Positions 55,937 through 64,000 of a stretch of DNA of 64,000 nt are shown in pieces. A program made the translations under genes and the position numbers. The stretch's first letter is position 1; each line of letters begins with the position of its first letter. Source of the DNA: Burkholderiales bacterium (GTDB lineage Bacteria; Pseudomonadota; Gammaproteobacteria; Burkholderiales; Nitrosomonadaceae). The stretch covers positions 90,290 to 154,289 of the forward strand of contig JACKLV010000006.1 of assembly GCA_024235755.1 (NCBI GenBank), read 5' to 3'. The notes beneath the pieces are model-generated. The model was not told the origin of the DNA. It saw only the letters and a program-made list of their open reading frames with translations, and ran no database searches.

Positions 55937-56181
55937 CAACCAGATTTTCAAGTACGCGTCTAAACGACTTTTACCCAAAATAAAGGACTGACATCAAAGA
56001 CAACCTGAATGTTACACATCATTTTGCGTATTACCGCACTTCGTTTTTCTTCGCCCGTAATCCGGAAATACCACACACGCTATTGAGTCAGACACAAACG
56101 TTTAGAAACACGTATTCATTTCAATTCCTAACATGACGCATCAAGTCATGCATTATTTTATTTTCAACAGGAAAGCAATCA

Positions 56182-57642
56182 ATGCTGGCAACACTTACCC
56201 AGAGCGCCTCTTCATTTGATCTGAACACGATAAAAGCATCACATATACTGGTCATCCTTCCGAAACTGGAGAGGCTTCCGAAAAAATATATCATTCCGGG
56301 TTTTGATACATTAAAAAAATTACTCGATCGCCGCCAAATAAAACTCAGCAAGATCAGTCAAACTCCTGTCAGCGCTAATCTGGAAAATGGCGCCTTATGT
56401 TCCTGGGTCATGATTGACACCGGCAAAACAGTTTTCGAGCAGCAAACCGTCGTTCGTAAAGCTCTCCAGCTGCTTCTGAAAGAAAATCCTGAAGAACTTC
56501 ACCTTGCCATTTATGGCAACAGCAACCAAAAGTTCTATTTCTCTGAGATCGCAGTTTATACAGCCTGGGTAAACGGCGCGGCACTGCCTGTTCGTAAACA
56601 AAAACCCGAAAGAACGTCACTTACCCATATTTACCTGCACGGTTGTAAAGATACCGGCAATTTTACTTTGCAACGCGCGCTTGCTGAAGGTAATCTGCTG
56701 GCACGCGGATTGACTGTTCTGCCGCCCAATGAATTAACGCCCCAAACATACTGCGAACAAATCAAGAAACTGGCGGAAAACGAGGGATGGACGTATGAAG
56801 CCTACCACCTCAGTAAACTCAAAAAAATGGGTGCTGGTGCTTTTTCAGCGGTTGCGCAGGGTAGCGACACAGAAGACGCCGCTATCGTTCACTTGCATTT
56901 TTCGGGCAATAATCAAGATAACCGGAAGCATATCGCTCTGGTCGGAAAAGGTATTTGTTATGATACCGGCGGACATAACTTAAAATCGTCCCGCCATATG
57001 CTGGGCATGCACGAGGACATGAATGGCTCAGCTGTGGCCCTTGGTATTTTACTCGCAGCAACGCGCGCCAAAATGCCTTTTGATATTGATTGCTGGCTGG
57101 CCATCGCACAAAACCATATCAGCCCACGCGCATACAAGCAAAACGATGTCATTACCGCACTCAATGGCTTAACGATTGAAATTATCCATACCGATGCCGA
57201 AGGCCGGATGGTACTGGCAGACACGTTGTCGCTTGCCGAGAAACAAAAACCGGATATCATCATTGATTTTGCAACATTGACCGGCAGTATGCATACCGCG
57301 TTAGGTTCACGCATTAGTGGCATTTTCTGCAATCAGGAAAACCTGACACAGAAAGCATTGCTGGCCGGTAAAAAAAGCGGTGAACGCGTCTGCACCTTCC
57401 CGATGGAAGACGACTACGATGCAGAGCTAGAAAGCGACATCGCCGATGTAAAACAGTGCGCACTAGGTGGCGAGTATGACCATATTCTTGCAGCGCGTTT
57501 TCTCAGCCGATTCGTCAACGACACACCTTGGATACATATGGATTTATCCGCCAGCAGTCATAAAGATGGACTTGGCGCGGTAGGGAGTGAAGTAACGGGA
57601 TTCGGTGTAAACTGGGCGGTTGAACTGTTTAAGCAGTTATAA
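56182..57642 (+). CDS. Leucyl aminopeptidase family (M17) protein
   Basis: Two-metal aminopeptidase, 486 residues. The catalytic domain has VGKGICYDTGGHNLKSSRHMLGMHEDMNGSAVALG (metal and catalytic lysines, Asp), then HTDAEGRMVLADTL near residue 336, corresponding to the NTDAEGRL signature; the first residue is His in place of Asn. The N-terminal domain differs from PepA. It is probably peptide turnover; the related PepA is also a DNA-binding protein, which is not shown here. Confidence 0.85.
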   Translation: MLATLTQSASSFDLNTIKASHILVILPKLERLPKKYIIPGFDTLKKLLDRRQIKLSKISQTPVSANLENGALCSWVMIDTGKTVFEQQTVVRKALQLLLKENPEELHLAIYGNSNQKFYFSEIAVYTAWVNGAALPVRKQKPERTSLTHIYLHGCKDTGNFTLQRALAEGNLLARGLTVLPPNELTPQTYCEQIKKLAENEGWTYEAYHLSKLKKMGAGAFSAVAQGSDTEDAAIVHLHFSGNNQDNRKHIALVGKGICYDTGGHNLKSSRHMLGMHEDMNGSAVALGILLAATRAKMPFDIDCWLAIAQNHISPRAYKQNDVITALNGLTIEIIHTDAEGRMVLADTLSLAEKQKPDIIIDFATLTGSMHTALGSRISGIFCNQENLTQKALLAGKKSGERVCTFPMEDDYDAELESDIADVKQCALGGEYDHILAARFLSRFVNDTPWIHMDLSASSHKDGLGAVGSEVTGFGVNWAVELFKQL

Positions 57643-57655
57643 CACGACTGTACAA

Positions 57656-58852
57656 CTATTGAATCTTTTCCAGGTCAAGCCCCCATTCAAACGGATTCTC
57701 GGCACTTACAATAGTATCCATTGACTTGGAAAGATCAACAATTTCTACCGGAATATGCGCATTGGTACGGACCGAAAAAAACACTTTAACCATCGGGGTA
57801 ACAAGACTTTTTTCGGATTGTTCGACCACCATCCCCAGCCTACCGGATTTCAGTTTTATTAACGTGCCATTCGGATAAATACCGATTGTTTTAACAAATG
57901 CGCGAAACACGGTTTCATCAAAATGACCGTCTTTCCAGACCGCCATTTTTTTTATGGCATCGGCGGGTTCCCACCCTTTTTTATAGCAACGTTCTGAAGT
58001 AATCGCATCATAGACATCGCAAACGGCACCCATACGGGCATGCAACGTCAGATTGTCAGCAGACAGCTTGTCGGGATAACCGCAACCATCCATGCGCTCA
58101 TGATGGTGCAAGCATACATCCAGCGCCGGTTCGCTCGCCTGATAGACGGTTTTGAGTATTTCCCATCCACGGCGTGGATGGTCTTTTACAATGTCGAATT
58201 CTTTATCCGTCAGCTTTCCCGGCTTATTCAACACTTCGATGGGAACGGCCATTTTGCCGATATCATGCAGTAACCCTGCAACGCCAATCTGTTTGAGTTC
58301 TTCGCCCTTTATTCCCAGTTGCTTACCTAACGCGACCATCAGCACACATACAGCAACTGAATGCAGATAAGTATATTCATCTGCAGTTTTTAATCGGATC
58401 AAGCTGAGCAGTGCATTGGTATTGCGCTGCATCGATTGATTGATCTCATCAACTAAAATAATCGCTTCATCTACTTGAACTGCTTTGCCCATGCGCACTT
58501 CGCTAAACATGGTTGTGACTGCCTCTTTGGTTCTACTGTGAATTTTACGGGCAACTTGCAGTTCTTCCTCAAGCGGTACTTTTTCGATTTTTTTAATTAC
58601 CGACACAACCTGAACAGGCGTATCACTGACCTGTTCAGCTTTAGCGGCTTCGGGCTGCAACACGTCAATATCATGTCCCTTAACTGTATCAATCCAGAAT
58701 TCACTGACACCACTATTGACGAGTTTCTCCAGATCTGACTGTTCAGACAACAAAAACGAATCTTTCCAGAATGGGTGCTCCATCCAGTTCCCGCATATTT
58801 TATGAACATACATTCCCAAACGTGCATCGGCAACATGAATTTTCTTTAACAT
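57656..58852 (-). CDS. HD-GYP domain c-di-GMP phosphodiesterase
   Basis: A 398-residue cytoplasmic protein. The N-terminal region (LKKIHVADARLGMYVHKICGNW) is a DUF3391 domain, typical of this class. The HD-GYP domain carries LLHDIGKMAVP near residue 194, DHPRRGWEIL and the signature HHHERMDGCGYP near 250. All metal-binding residues are in place, so it should break down c-di-GMP. Together with the broken GGDEF-EAL gene it forms a local c-di-GMP pair. Confidence 0.9.
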   Translation of the reverse strand: MLKKIHVADARLGMYVHKICGNWMEHPFWKDSFLLSEQSDLEKLVNSGVSEFWIDTVKGHDIDVLQPEAAKAEQVSDTPVQVVSVIKKIEKVPLEEELQVARKIHSRTKEAVTTMFSEVRMGKAVQVDEAIILVDEINQSMQRNTNALLSLIRLKTADEYTYLHSVAVCVLMVALGKQLGIKGEELKQIGVAGLLHDIGKMAVPIEVLNKPGKLTDKEFDIVKDHPRRGWEILKTVYQASEPALDVCLHHHERMDGCGYPDKLSADNLTLHARMGAVCDVYDAITSERCYKKGWEPADAIKKMAVWKDGHFDETVFRAFVKTIGIYPNGTLIKLKSGRLGMVVEQSEKSLVTPMVKVFFSVRTNAHIPVEIVDLSKSMDTIVSAENPFEWGLDLEKIQ

Positions 58853-59173
58853 AAGTCTTATGAAGTGCGCTATCGAGAACGAAGATGAAATTTATTTAAC
58901 TATCTGTATCTCAAAAAACAATGCTTTCTAGTCTTTAACGACAAAACACCCAAAGAAAGATAAAAGGTCAAATGTTCTGGACAATGGCAAGTTAGCTATC
59001 AATGTCGGTGGTACAATTCTTCCTAACAGCATCGTTAAACCAGTCTTCCTGTGTATTTCGAAAAACAGAATTCAAGCAGTTCACATTCTATTAAAATCTG
59101 GATATCTTGAAGTCAGAAATAACCGGATAAATCTGATATAAATCCGAAACCATTCCTTTACCGGAGTTATGCT
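58853..59173. other. Divergent intergenic region between the HD-GYP gene and acs
   Basis: About 320 AT-rich bases. A ribosome-binding GGAG stands before the acs ATG; no repeat, RNA gene or clear promoter was identified. Confidence 0.4.
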
Positions 59174-61141
59174 ATGTCTACTATTGAATCCGTTCTAAAT
59201 GAGTCGCGTGTATTTCCGCCGAGTGCCGAATTTATCGAGCAAGCCAATGTATCCGGGCCGGAAGCCTATCGGAAATTATGCAACGAAGCCGAAACTGATT
59301 ATCAGGCGTTCTGGGCACAACAAGCCAGAAAACATATTCTCTGGCACAAACCGTTTACGCAAATACTGGATGACAGTGAGTCGCCTTTTATTAAGTGGTT
59401 CTCAGACGGCGAATTGAACGTATCATATAATTGTCTTGACCGCCATTTGACTACACAACCCGACAAAACAGCGATTATCTTCGAGTCGGATGAAGGCGAA
59501 GTCCTAAGCGCAACTTATCGCGATCTGCATCAGCGTGTATGCAAACTGGCCAATGCCCTAAAGGCACACAACCTTACAAAAGGTGATCGCGTTGTAATCT
59601 ACATGCCGATGCGTATCGAAGCGGTCGTCGCGATGCAGGCCTGCGCACGCATTGGTGCGATTCACTCAGTGGTTTTTGGCGGATTTTCATCCAAAAGTCT
59701 GCACGAGCGCATTACAGATGCCGGTGCAAAAGCGGTTATCACTGCAGATGAACAAGTGCGCGGCGGCAAGCACCATGCCCTCAAGACAACAGTTGATGAA
59801 GCCTTGGGGATGGGCGGAACCGAATCGGTTAACACCGTAATCGTATATCAGCGCTCAGGTTGCCCAATACCATTTAACCCAGCCCGCGATCTCTGGTGGC
59901 ATGAGATCATGCAAGAGACCAGTACCAACTGCGAGCCGGTTTGGGTAAACGCAGAGCACCCGCTGTTTACACTCTATACCTCGGGCTCAACCGGCAAACC
60001 TAAAGGTGTACAACATTCCAGCGCCGGTTATCTGTTGGGCACAATGGTCAGTATGGAGTGGGTTTTTGATTACAAACCGTCCGATATTTTCTGGTGTACC
60101 GCGGATGTCGGCTGGATTACCGGTCATAGCTACGTGACTTACGGACCACTTGCCATGGGCGCAACCCAGATTATCTTTGAAGGCGTGCCTACCTACCCGC
60201 ACCCTGGAAGATTCTGGGAAATTATAGACAAACATCACGTCACCACATTTTACACCGCGCCCACTGCAATCCGCTCATTAATCAAACTTGGAGCGGATCT
60301 GCCAGATCACTATCACTTGTCATCTTTACGTCTACTCGGTTCCGTAGGGGAACCAATTAACCCGGAAGCATGGATGTGGTTTTATCAAAAAATCGGCCGC
60401 TCGCGCTGTCCTATTGTTGATACTTGGTGGCAAACGGAAACCGGTTGCCATATGATTGCGCCACTCCCGGGCGCTTTATCACTCAAGCCAGGCTCCTGCA
60501 CTTTGCCACTGCCCGGAATTGTTGCATCCGTTGTCGATGAAAACGGCCAGGAAGTTGAACGCGGCCGCGGTGGATTTCTGGTTATCAAAAAACCATTCCC
60601 ATCACAAATCCGTACCTTGTGGAAAGATCCGGAACGTTTCAAGAAAGCCTACTTCCCGCATGATGTTGCAGGCGGTCGCTATTATTTAGCAGGCGACTCC
60701 GCTCATCGTGATGAAAATGGTTACTTCTGGATTATGGGACGCATAGACGATGTGCTCAACGTTTCAGGTCATCGTTTGGGTACCATGGAAATTGAATCGT
60801 CACTGGTTGCCAACCCTCTGGTCGCTGAAGCGGCGGTAGTGGGCAAACCGCATGAAGTCAAAGGTGAAGCCATTGTTGCTTTCGTCGTGTTAAAAGGCGA
60901 TTTTCCACAGGAAACAGACAAAGCCCGGATTGTCACCGAATTGCGGGAATGGGTTGCACAGGAAATCGGGCCAATCGCAAAACCCGAAGAAATCCGGTTT
61001 GGCGAAAATCTTCCCAAAACCAGATCCGGAAAAATCATGCGCCGACTTTTGCGTGCATTGGCCAAAGGCGAAGAAATCACCCAAGATGTATCAACCTTGG
61101 AAAACCCGGCGATACTCGATCAATTACGGCAAGCACATTAA
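59174..61141 (+). CDS. acs: Acetyl-CoA synthetase
   Basis: Activates acetate through acetyl-AMP, 655 residues, the usual length of Acs. The ATP-binding motif TSGSTGKPKGV lies near residue 273, the acyl-pocket tryptophan in DTWWQTETG near 418, and the acetylatable catalytic lysine in TRSGKIMRR near 617. Propionyl-CoA synthetase is the alternative; the WWQTETG tryptophan favours acetate. The following MBL-fold gene starts 40 bases after it. Confidence 0.93.
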   Translation: MSTIESVLNESRVFPPSAEFIEQANVSGPEAYRKLCNEAETDYQAFWAQQARKHILWHKPFTQILDDSESPFIKWFSDGELNVSYNCLDRHLTTQPDKTAIIFESDEGEVLSATYRDLHQRVCKLANALKAHNLTKGDRVVIYMPMRIEAVVAMQACARIGAIHSVVFGGFSSKSLHERITDAGAKAVITADEQVRGGKHHALKTTVDEALGMGGTESVNTVIVYQRSGCPIPFNPARDLWWHEIMQETSTNCEPVWVNAEHPLFTLYTSGSTGKPKGVQHSSAGYLLGTMVSMEWVFDYKPSDIFWCTADVGWITGHSYVTYGPLAMGATQIIFEGVPTYPHPGRFWEIIDKHHVTTFYTAPTAIRSLIKLGADLPDHYHLSSLRLLGSVGEPINPEAWMWFYQKIGRSRCPIVDTWWQTETGCHMIAPLPGALSLKPGSCTLPLPGIVASVVDENGQEVERGRGGFLVIKKPFPSQIRTLWKDPERFKKAYFPHDVAGGRYYLAGDSAHRDENGYFWIMGRIDDVLNVSGHRLGTMEIESSLVANPLVAEAAVVGKPHEVKGEAIVAFVVLKGDFPQETDKARIVTELREWVAQEIGPIAKPEEIRFGENLPKTRSGKIMRRLLRALAKGEEITQDVSTLENPAILDQLRQAH

Positions 61142-61181
61142 TTTTGCTTGCAACAGTTCACACTATTAAAACAGAAATAAA

Positions 61182-62141
61182 ATGACTACATCGCTCGTTA
61201 CCGATTATGAACATGGCATCAGTGCCATTGATGCACAATTTCACCGGCCTCGGCGCGCCGCCATTCATCTGATTGTCGAAGACGGTAAAATGGCACTCGT
61301 TGATACCGGCACAACATCGTCCATTTCTGGCGTGATTAGTACTATTGAAGAAAAGAATCTCTCTGCTGAGGACGTCCATTATATTATTCTCACCCATATT
61401 CATCTCGACCACGCCGGGGGAGCCAGCGAGTGTATGCGCCGTTTTCCAAATGCCAAACTGGTTGTGCATCCACGTGGCGCACGTCATATGGCTGACCCGA
61501 ACAAGCTAGTTGCCGGTGCAATTGCAGTATATGGAAAAGCAGCGTTCGAACGTGTTTATGGTGAAATCCGCCCTATCGATAGACAGCGGATTATCGAGGC
61601 GTCTGACGAAAGTCGCATCGAATTAAACGGTCGATCATTACTGTTTATTGATACACCCGGTCATGCGCGACATCATAACTGTATCTACGATGAACAAAGT
61701 AACGCATTTTTCACGGGTGATACATTTGGCGTATCCTACCGTGAGCTAGATGTCAGCGGCATAGAGTTTGTCTTTCCAACCACCACGCCTGTACAGTTTG
61801 ACCCTTCCGCCGCACACGCATCGCTGGACAGAATCATGCGCTTTAACCCAGAATTCGCATTTCTTACACATTACAGCCGCATCAGTCACCTGCACCGTCA
61901 TGTTGAATCCATGCATAATCTGATTGATGCGCATGTGAAAATCGCCCGTAGCGCAGGTACCGATCATAATGGGCATGATGACAGATTCACGACAATTTCA
62001 TCAGCACTGCAATCGTTATTGTTACAGCGTATCCGTAAACATGGGAGCCGATTACCCGAAGCAGAAATTACTGCTTTAATCAGCTCCGATGTTAAATTAA
62101 ATACACAAGGCCTGGAACACTGGCTTGACCATGCGAATTAA
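61182..62141 (+). CDS. Metallo-beta-lactamase-fold hydrolase
   Basis: A 319-residue hydrolase with the zinc motif THIHLDHAGG (His72, His74, Asp76, His77), followed by HHN near residue 164 and GDTFG near 178, giving a complete two-metal site. A C-terminal helical extension from about residue 210 (SHLHRHVESMHNLID) is family-like. Could be a glyoxalase II-like or a lactonase-like enzyme; not specified. Likely in the acs transcript. Confidence 0.85.
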   Translation: MTTSLVTDYEHGISAIDAQFHRPRRAAIHLIVEDGKMALVDTGTTSSISGVISTIEEKNLSAEDVHYIILTHIHLDHAGGASECMRRFPNAKLVVHPRGARHMADPNKLVAGAIAVYGKAAFERVYGEIRPIDRQRIIEASDESRIELNGRSLLFIDTPGHARHHNCIYDEQSNAFFTGDTFGVSYRELDVSGIEFVFPTTTPVQFDPSAAHASLDRIMRFNPEFAFLTHYSRISHLHRHVESMHNLIDAHVKIARSAGTDHNGHDDRFTTISSALQSLLLQRIRKHGSRLPEAEITALISSDVKLNTQGLEHWLDHAN

Positions 62142-62437
62142 GTACAACATAAAAGTTAACGAACTCAAATAATCTTGCAATGCAAATTCTTTACAAAATA
62201 GCCTAATACTTGCCGCCTTTCGATTACTTAGTCATGTATTTGACAGTAAATTTGATTTTAAGTACATTGCAGTTCGTTCAATAACCATAGCTTCATACAC
62301 ACAATTATTTTTTTATCCGAATCTATAGGAACGCCTTTTGTCAATCTCCTTGATCCTTTTGTTTTAAACAATAAAAAGGTATTCAGAAATTTTGATACAG
62401 TTGAATGTTTTCATAATAAAAAAATAGGAGTAAGTAG

Positions 62438-63616
62438 TTGTCACAAATAAACGTAGAAACACCAACAAATTTAATTAGATTTAATCCAGACAAGCTGACT
62501 CAAGAAGCTATTGACGTATTACGGTCTATATTCGATAAAAGTGGCTATAACAATACAGTTTGCCTGCCATGTCCTGGCGGAGGCAGCTTGCTAGGAGAAC
62601 CAGCGCGCATTGTCAGGTTTTTACAAGGACATGAAAATTGCTGGAAACGTTCTCCTCAATCAGGCTTATATCGTCACTTATTTCAATTAAAGAAAGGCAA
62701 TTCACCATTGGTGCTTTTTGATCTGTTTTGGTTGAACAAACAGCTTCCATTCAGTCAATTGAAAGACGTTCTCAGTGATGATTCTGTTCACTTGCTCCGT
62801 GAAGCTTCTATTCTATCTATTCAAAATGATACTGTCAGAGCAAAGGTTCGTTGTTACCCTTTGTACGGTAAATATTTTTTCTTTGACCCAAACTGGGAGC
62901 AGCAGGACTTTGTATACATGGGCTGGGATTCACGCTTATTAGTTGATGTAACCGCTAGTTATACCAAAGGCCAACATTTTAATAGAGTACTGGATCTCTG
63001 TACCGGAAGTGGAATACAGGGATTATCATTGTCCGCAAAATCGAATGAAGTATTCTGCGCAGATATTAATCCAAGGGCAATTCAATTCGTCCAGGCAAAC
63101 GCAAAAATAAATGGAATTACCAATGTCCAAGGCATTACCAGCGATGCCTTTTCTAACACTCCGGGTAATTACGATTTAATAATGGCAAACACACCTTATG
63201 TACCTGGAGATGGTGGGGAATTGCCGATTGTTGGCGGCGATTTAGGAATCGAATTTACACTACGCCTAATTGAACAAATACCAGACAAAATTACAGATCA
63301 AGGCATGGCTATCTTGTATACAAGTGATCCCATCGTTAACGGAAAACGAAGATTATTGGAAAAAGTTAAAAAGCAGCTTGGCAAATATCCTTTTCAACTA
63401 ACTTTAATTCCACTTTTTCGTGTTAATTATCCTCAAACTATTCCAATGATGCAACATTATGACCGCCTAAATCTAAGCGGATATGATGATTGCATTCTAA
63501 TTATCCAACATGCAACGAAATTTGAGACACGACGTCGATCATGGGATTGGATGTACTATCAGAGAACTTGTTTTGACTCTTGGCTAGATTGGAAAAAACG
63601 TTCTAAACAAAAGTAA
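62438..63616 (+). CDS. Class I SAM-dependent methyltransferase, PrmC/HemK-like fold
   Basis: A 392-residue protein. The SAM motif VLDLCTGSGIQGLSL lies near residue 184, CADINPRAIQF near 208, and the catalytic NTPYVPGD near 251 corresponds to the (N/D)PPY motif of N-methyltransferases, with Thr for Pro. An extra N-terminal domain (about 165 residues) lies ahead of it. Start is TTG at 62438 with TAGGAG eight bases upstream. Codon use is more AT-rich than in neighbouring genes, hinting at transfer. Substrate unknown. Confidence 0.78.
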   Translation: MSQINVETPTNLIRFNPDKLTQEAIDVLRSIFDKSGYNNTVCLPCPGGGSLLGEPARIVRFLQGHENCWKRSPQSGLYRHLFQLKKGNSPLVLFDLFWLNKQLPFSQLKDVLSDDSVHLLREASILSIQNDTVRAKVRCYPLYGKYFFFDPNWEQQDFVYMGWDSRLLVDVTASYTKGQHFNRVLDLCTGSGIQGLSLSAKSNEVFCADINPRAIQFVQANAKINGITNVQGITSDAFSNTPGNYDLIMANTPYVPGDGGELPIVGGDLGIEFTLRLIEQIPDKITDQGMAILYTSDPIVNGKRRLLEKVKKQLGKYPFQLTLIPLFRVNYPQTIPMMQHYDRLNLSGYDDCILIIQHATKFETRRRSWDWMYYQRTCFDSWLDWKKRSKQK

Positions 63617-63690
63617 ATACAAGGCTGTCTTGTTCCACAGTGAGGTAGAAGGAAAACAGCACTCATAAAAAACACAATTCAAGATTCAAA

Positions 63691-63718
63691 AAAAAACCCC
63701 TCAGAAGAGGGGTTTTTT
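63691..63718 (-). terminator. rRNA operon terminator
   Basis: AAAAAACCCCTC-AGAA-GAGGGGTTTTTT, a perfect 12-bp stem with a 4-base loop and a T-run on both strands. It ends the minus-strand rRNA operon and may also stop the convergent methyltransferase transcript. Confidence 0.9.
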
Positions 63719-63725
63719 AATATAT

Positions 63726-63839
63726 GCTTGGCAGTAACCTACTTTCACATGCGAATGCACACTATCATCGGCGCAACTTCGTTTCACAATTCTGTTCGGG
63801 ATGGGAAGATGTGGTTCCAAAGTGCTATTGCCACCAAGC
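63726..63839 (-). rRNA. rrf: 5S ribosomal RNA
   Basis: About 114 bases on the minus strand. The ends GCTTGG...CCAAGC pair as the terminal stem, and the conserved GAACCACATCTTCCCATCCCGAAC-type central region is present (reverse complement of 63780-63825). It lies about 100 bases downstream of the 23S end. Confidence 0.93.
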
Positions 63840-63941
63840 GAAACTTTATATTCGCTTACATAATTATATTTATTTGAAAAGTATAGGTTAGATATATTCT
63901 TGCAAATTCTAATTTCGATTTACAAAAGCTTTAAAATTATA

Positions 63942-64000
63942 GGATCAAGCCTCACGGTCAATTAGTATCGGTTAGCTTAACGTATTACTACGCTTCCACA
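63942..64000 (-). rRNA. rrl: 23S ribosomal RNA, 3' end only
   Basis: The reverse complement reads GTGGAAGCGTAGTAATACG... and ends CCGTGAGGCTTGATCC, the 23S 3' terminus. The gene runs off the right edge of the window. The end position is approximate. Confidence 0.85.

Larger units (their letters stand above)
55792..56181. other. Divergent intergenic region between thyA and the aminopeptidase gene
   Basis: About 390 bases holding the two palindromes listed separately. Promoter elements for both genes must lie here; no clear -35/-10 pair was picked out. No RNA gene seen. Confidence 0.5.

Overview
The window reads as chromosome of a betaproteobacterium, most likely a Nitrosomonadaceae member (Nitrosomonas-like). 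This is an inference: it rests on the protein flavour of the core genes, a PEP-CTERM protein, and integron-type cassettes, which I recall being described in Nitrosomonas. No ammonia-oxidation gene lies in the window, so it is not proved. Most genes are ordinary housekeeping genes in short operons with balanced base composition.

Layout. 0-6.1 kb: ileS-lspA, two small lipoproteins, a surface-adhesin-E-like protein, yjbQ and fructose-6-phosphate aldolase. 6.1-10 kb (minus strand): an ABC exporter, then lolC/E-lolD for lipoprotein release. 10-20.3 kb: a UbiH-type hydroxylase, dsbC, der, then a TCA block sdhB-sdhE-gltA-sucA-sucB. 20.3-26.3 kb: dnaE, trhP and a YheT-type hydrolase.

26.5-31 kb is accessory and AT-rich. 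It starts with a small integron-like cassette cluster that has an attC site but no integrase: a decayed nuclease-like ORF, a basic small protein and a zinc-ribbon protein. An unrecognised secreted protein, a long gene-poor stretch and a phosphate-type porin follow, bounded by a tRNA-Lys with its own promoter and terminator.

31.5-46.3 kb: DUF924 protein, alpha/beta hydrolase, PEP-CTERM protein, small ferredoxin, a GNAT / PuuE-like deacetylase pair, an FmdE-like protein, a glycine-rich-domain-like protein, a dihydrolipoyl-dehydrogenase-like flavoprotein (a possible E3 for the suc complex, which has none beside it), a fused 5-oxoprolinase, and a 5'-nucleotidase lipoprotein. 46.4-50 kb: a sensor GGDEF-EAL gene broken by four single-base shifts, a pseudopilin gene, and a 7 x 9-bp tandem repeat just upstream of the pseudopilin.

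50.4-63.6 kb: penicillin acylase, an ornithine/lysine decarboxylase with a clear promoter and a 21-codon leader ORF, thyA-folA, twin TTACCGGTAA palindromes ahead of an M17 aminopeptidase, an HD-GYP protein, acetyl-CoA synthetase, a metallo-beta-lactamase-fold protein and an AT-rich methyltransferase gene. The window ends in the 3' part of an rRNA operon on the minus strand (terminator, 5S, 3' end of 23S).

The least explained elements are the integrase-less cassette cluster, the tandem repeat before the pseudopilin, the multiply shifted c-di-GMP gene, the paired palindromes, and the leader ORF of the decarboxylase. I did not find a convincing wholly new multigene system.
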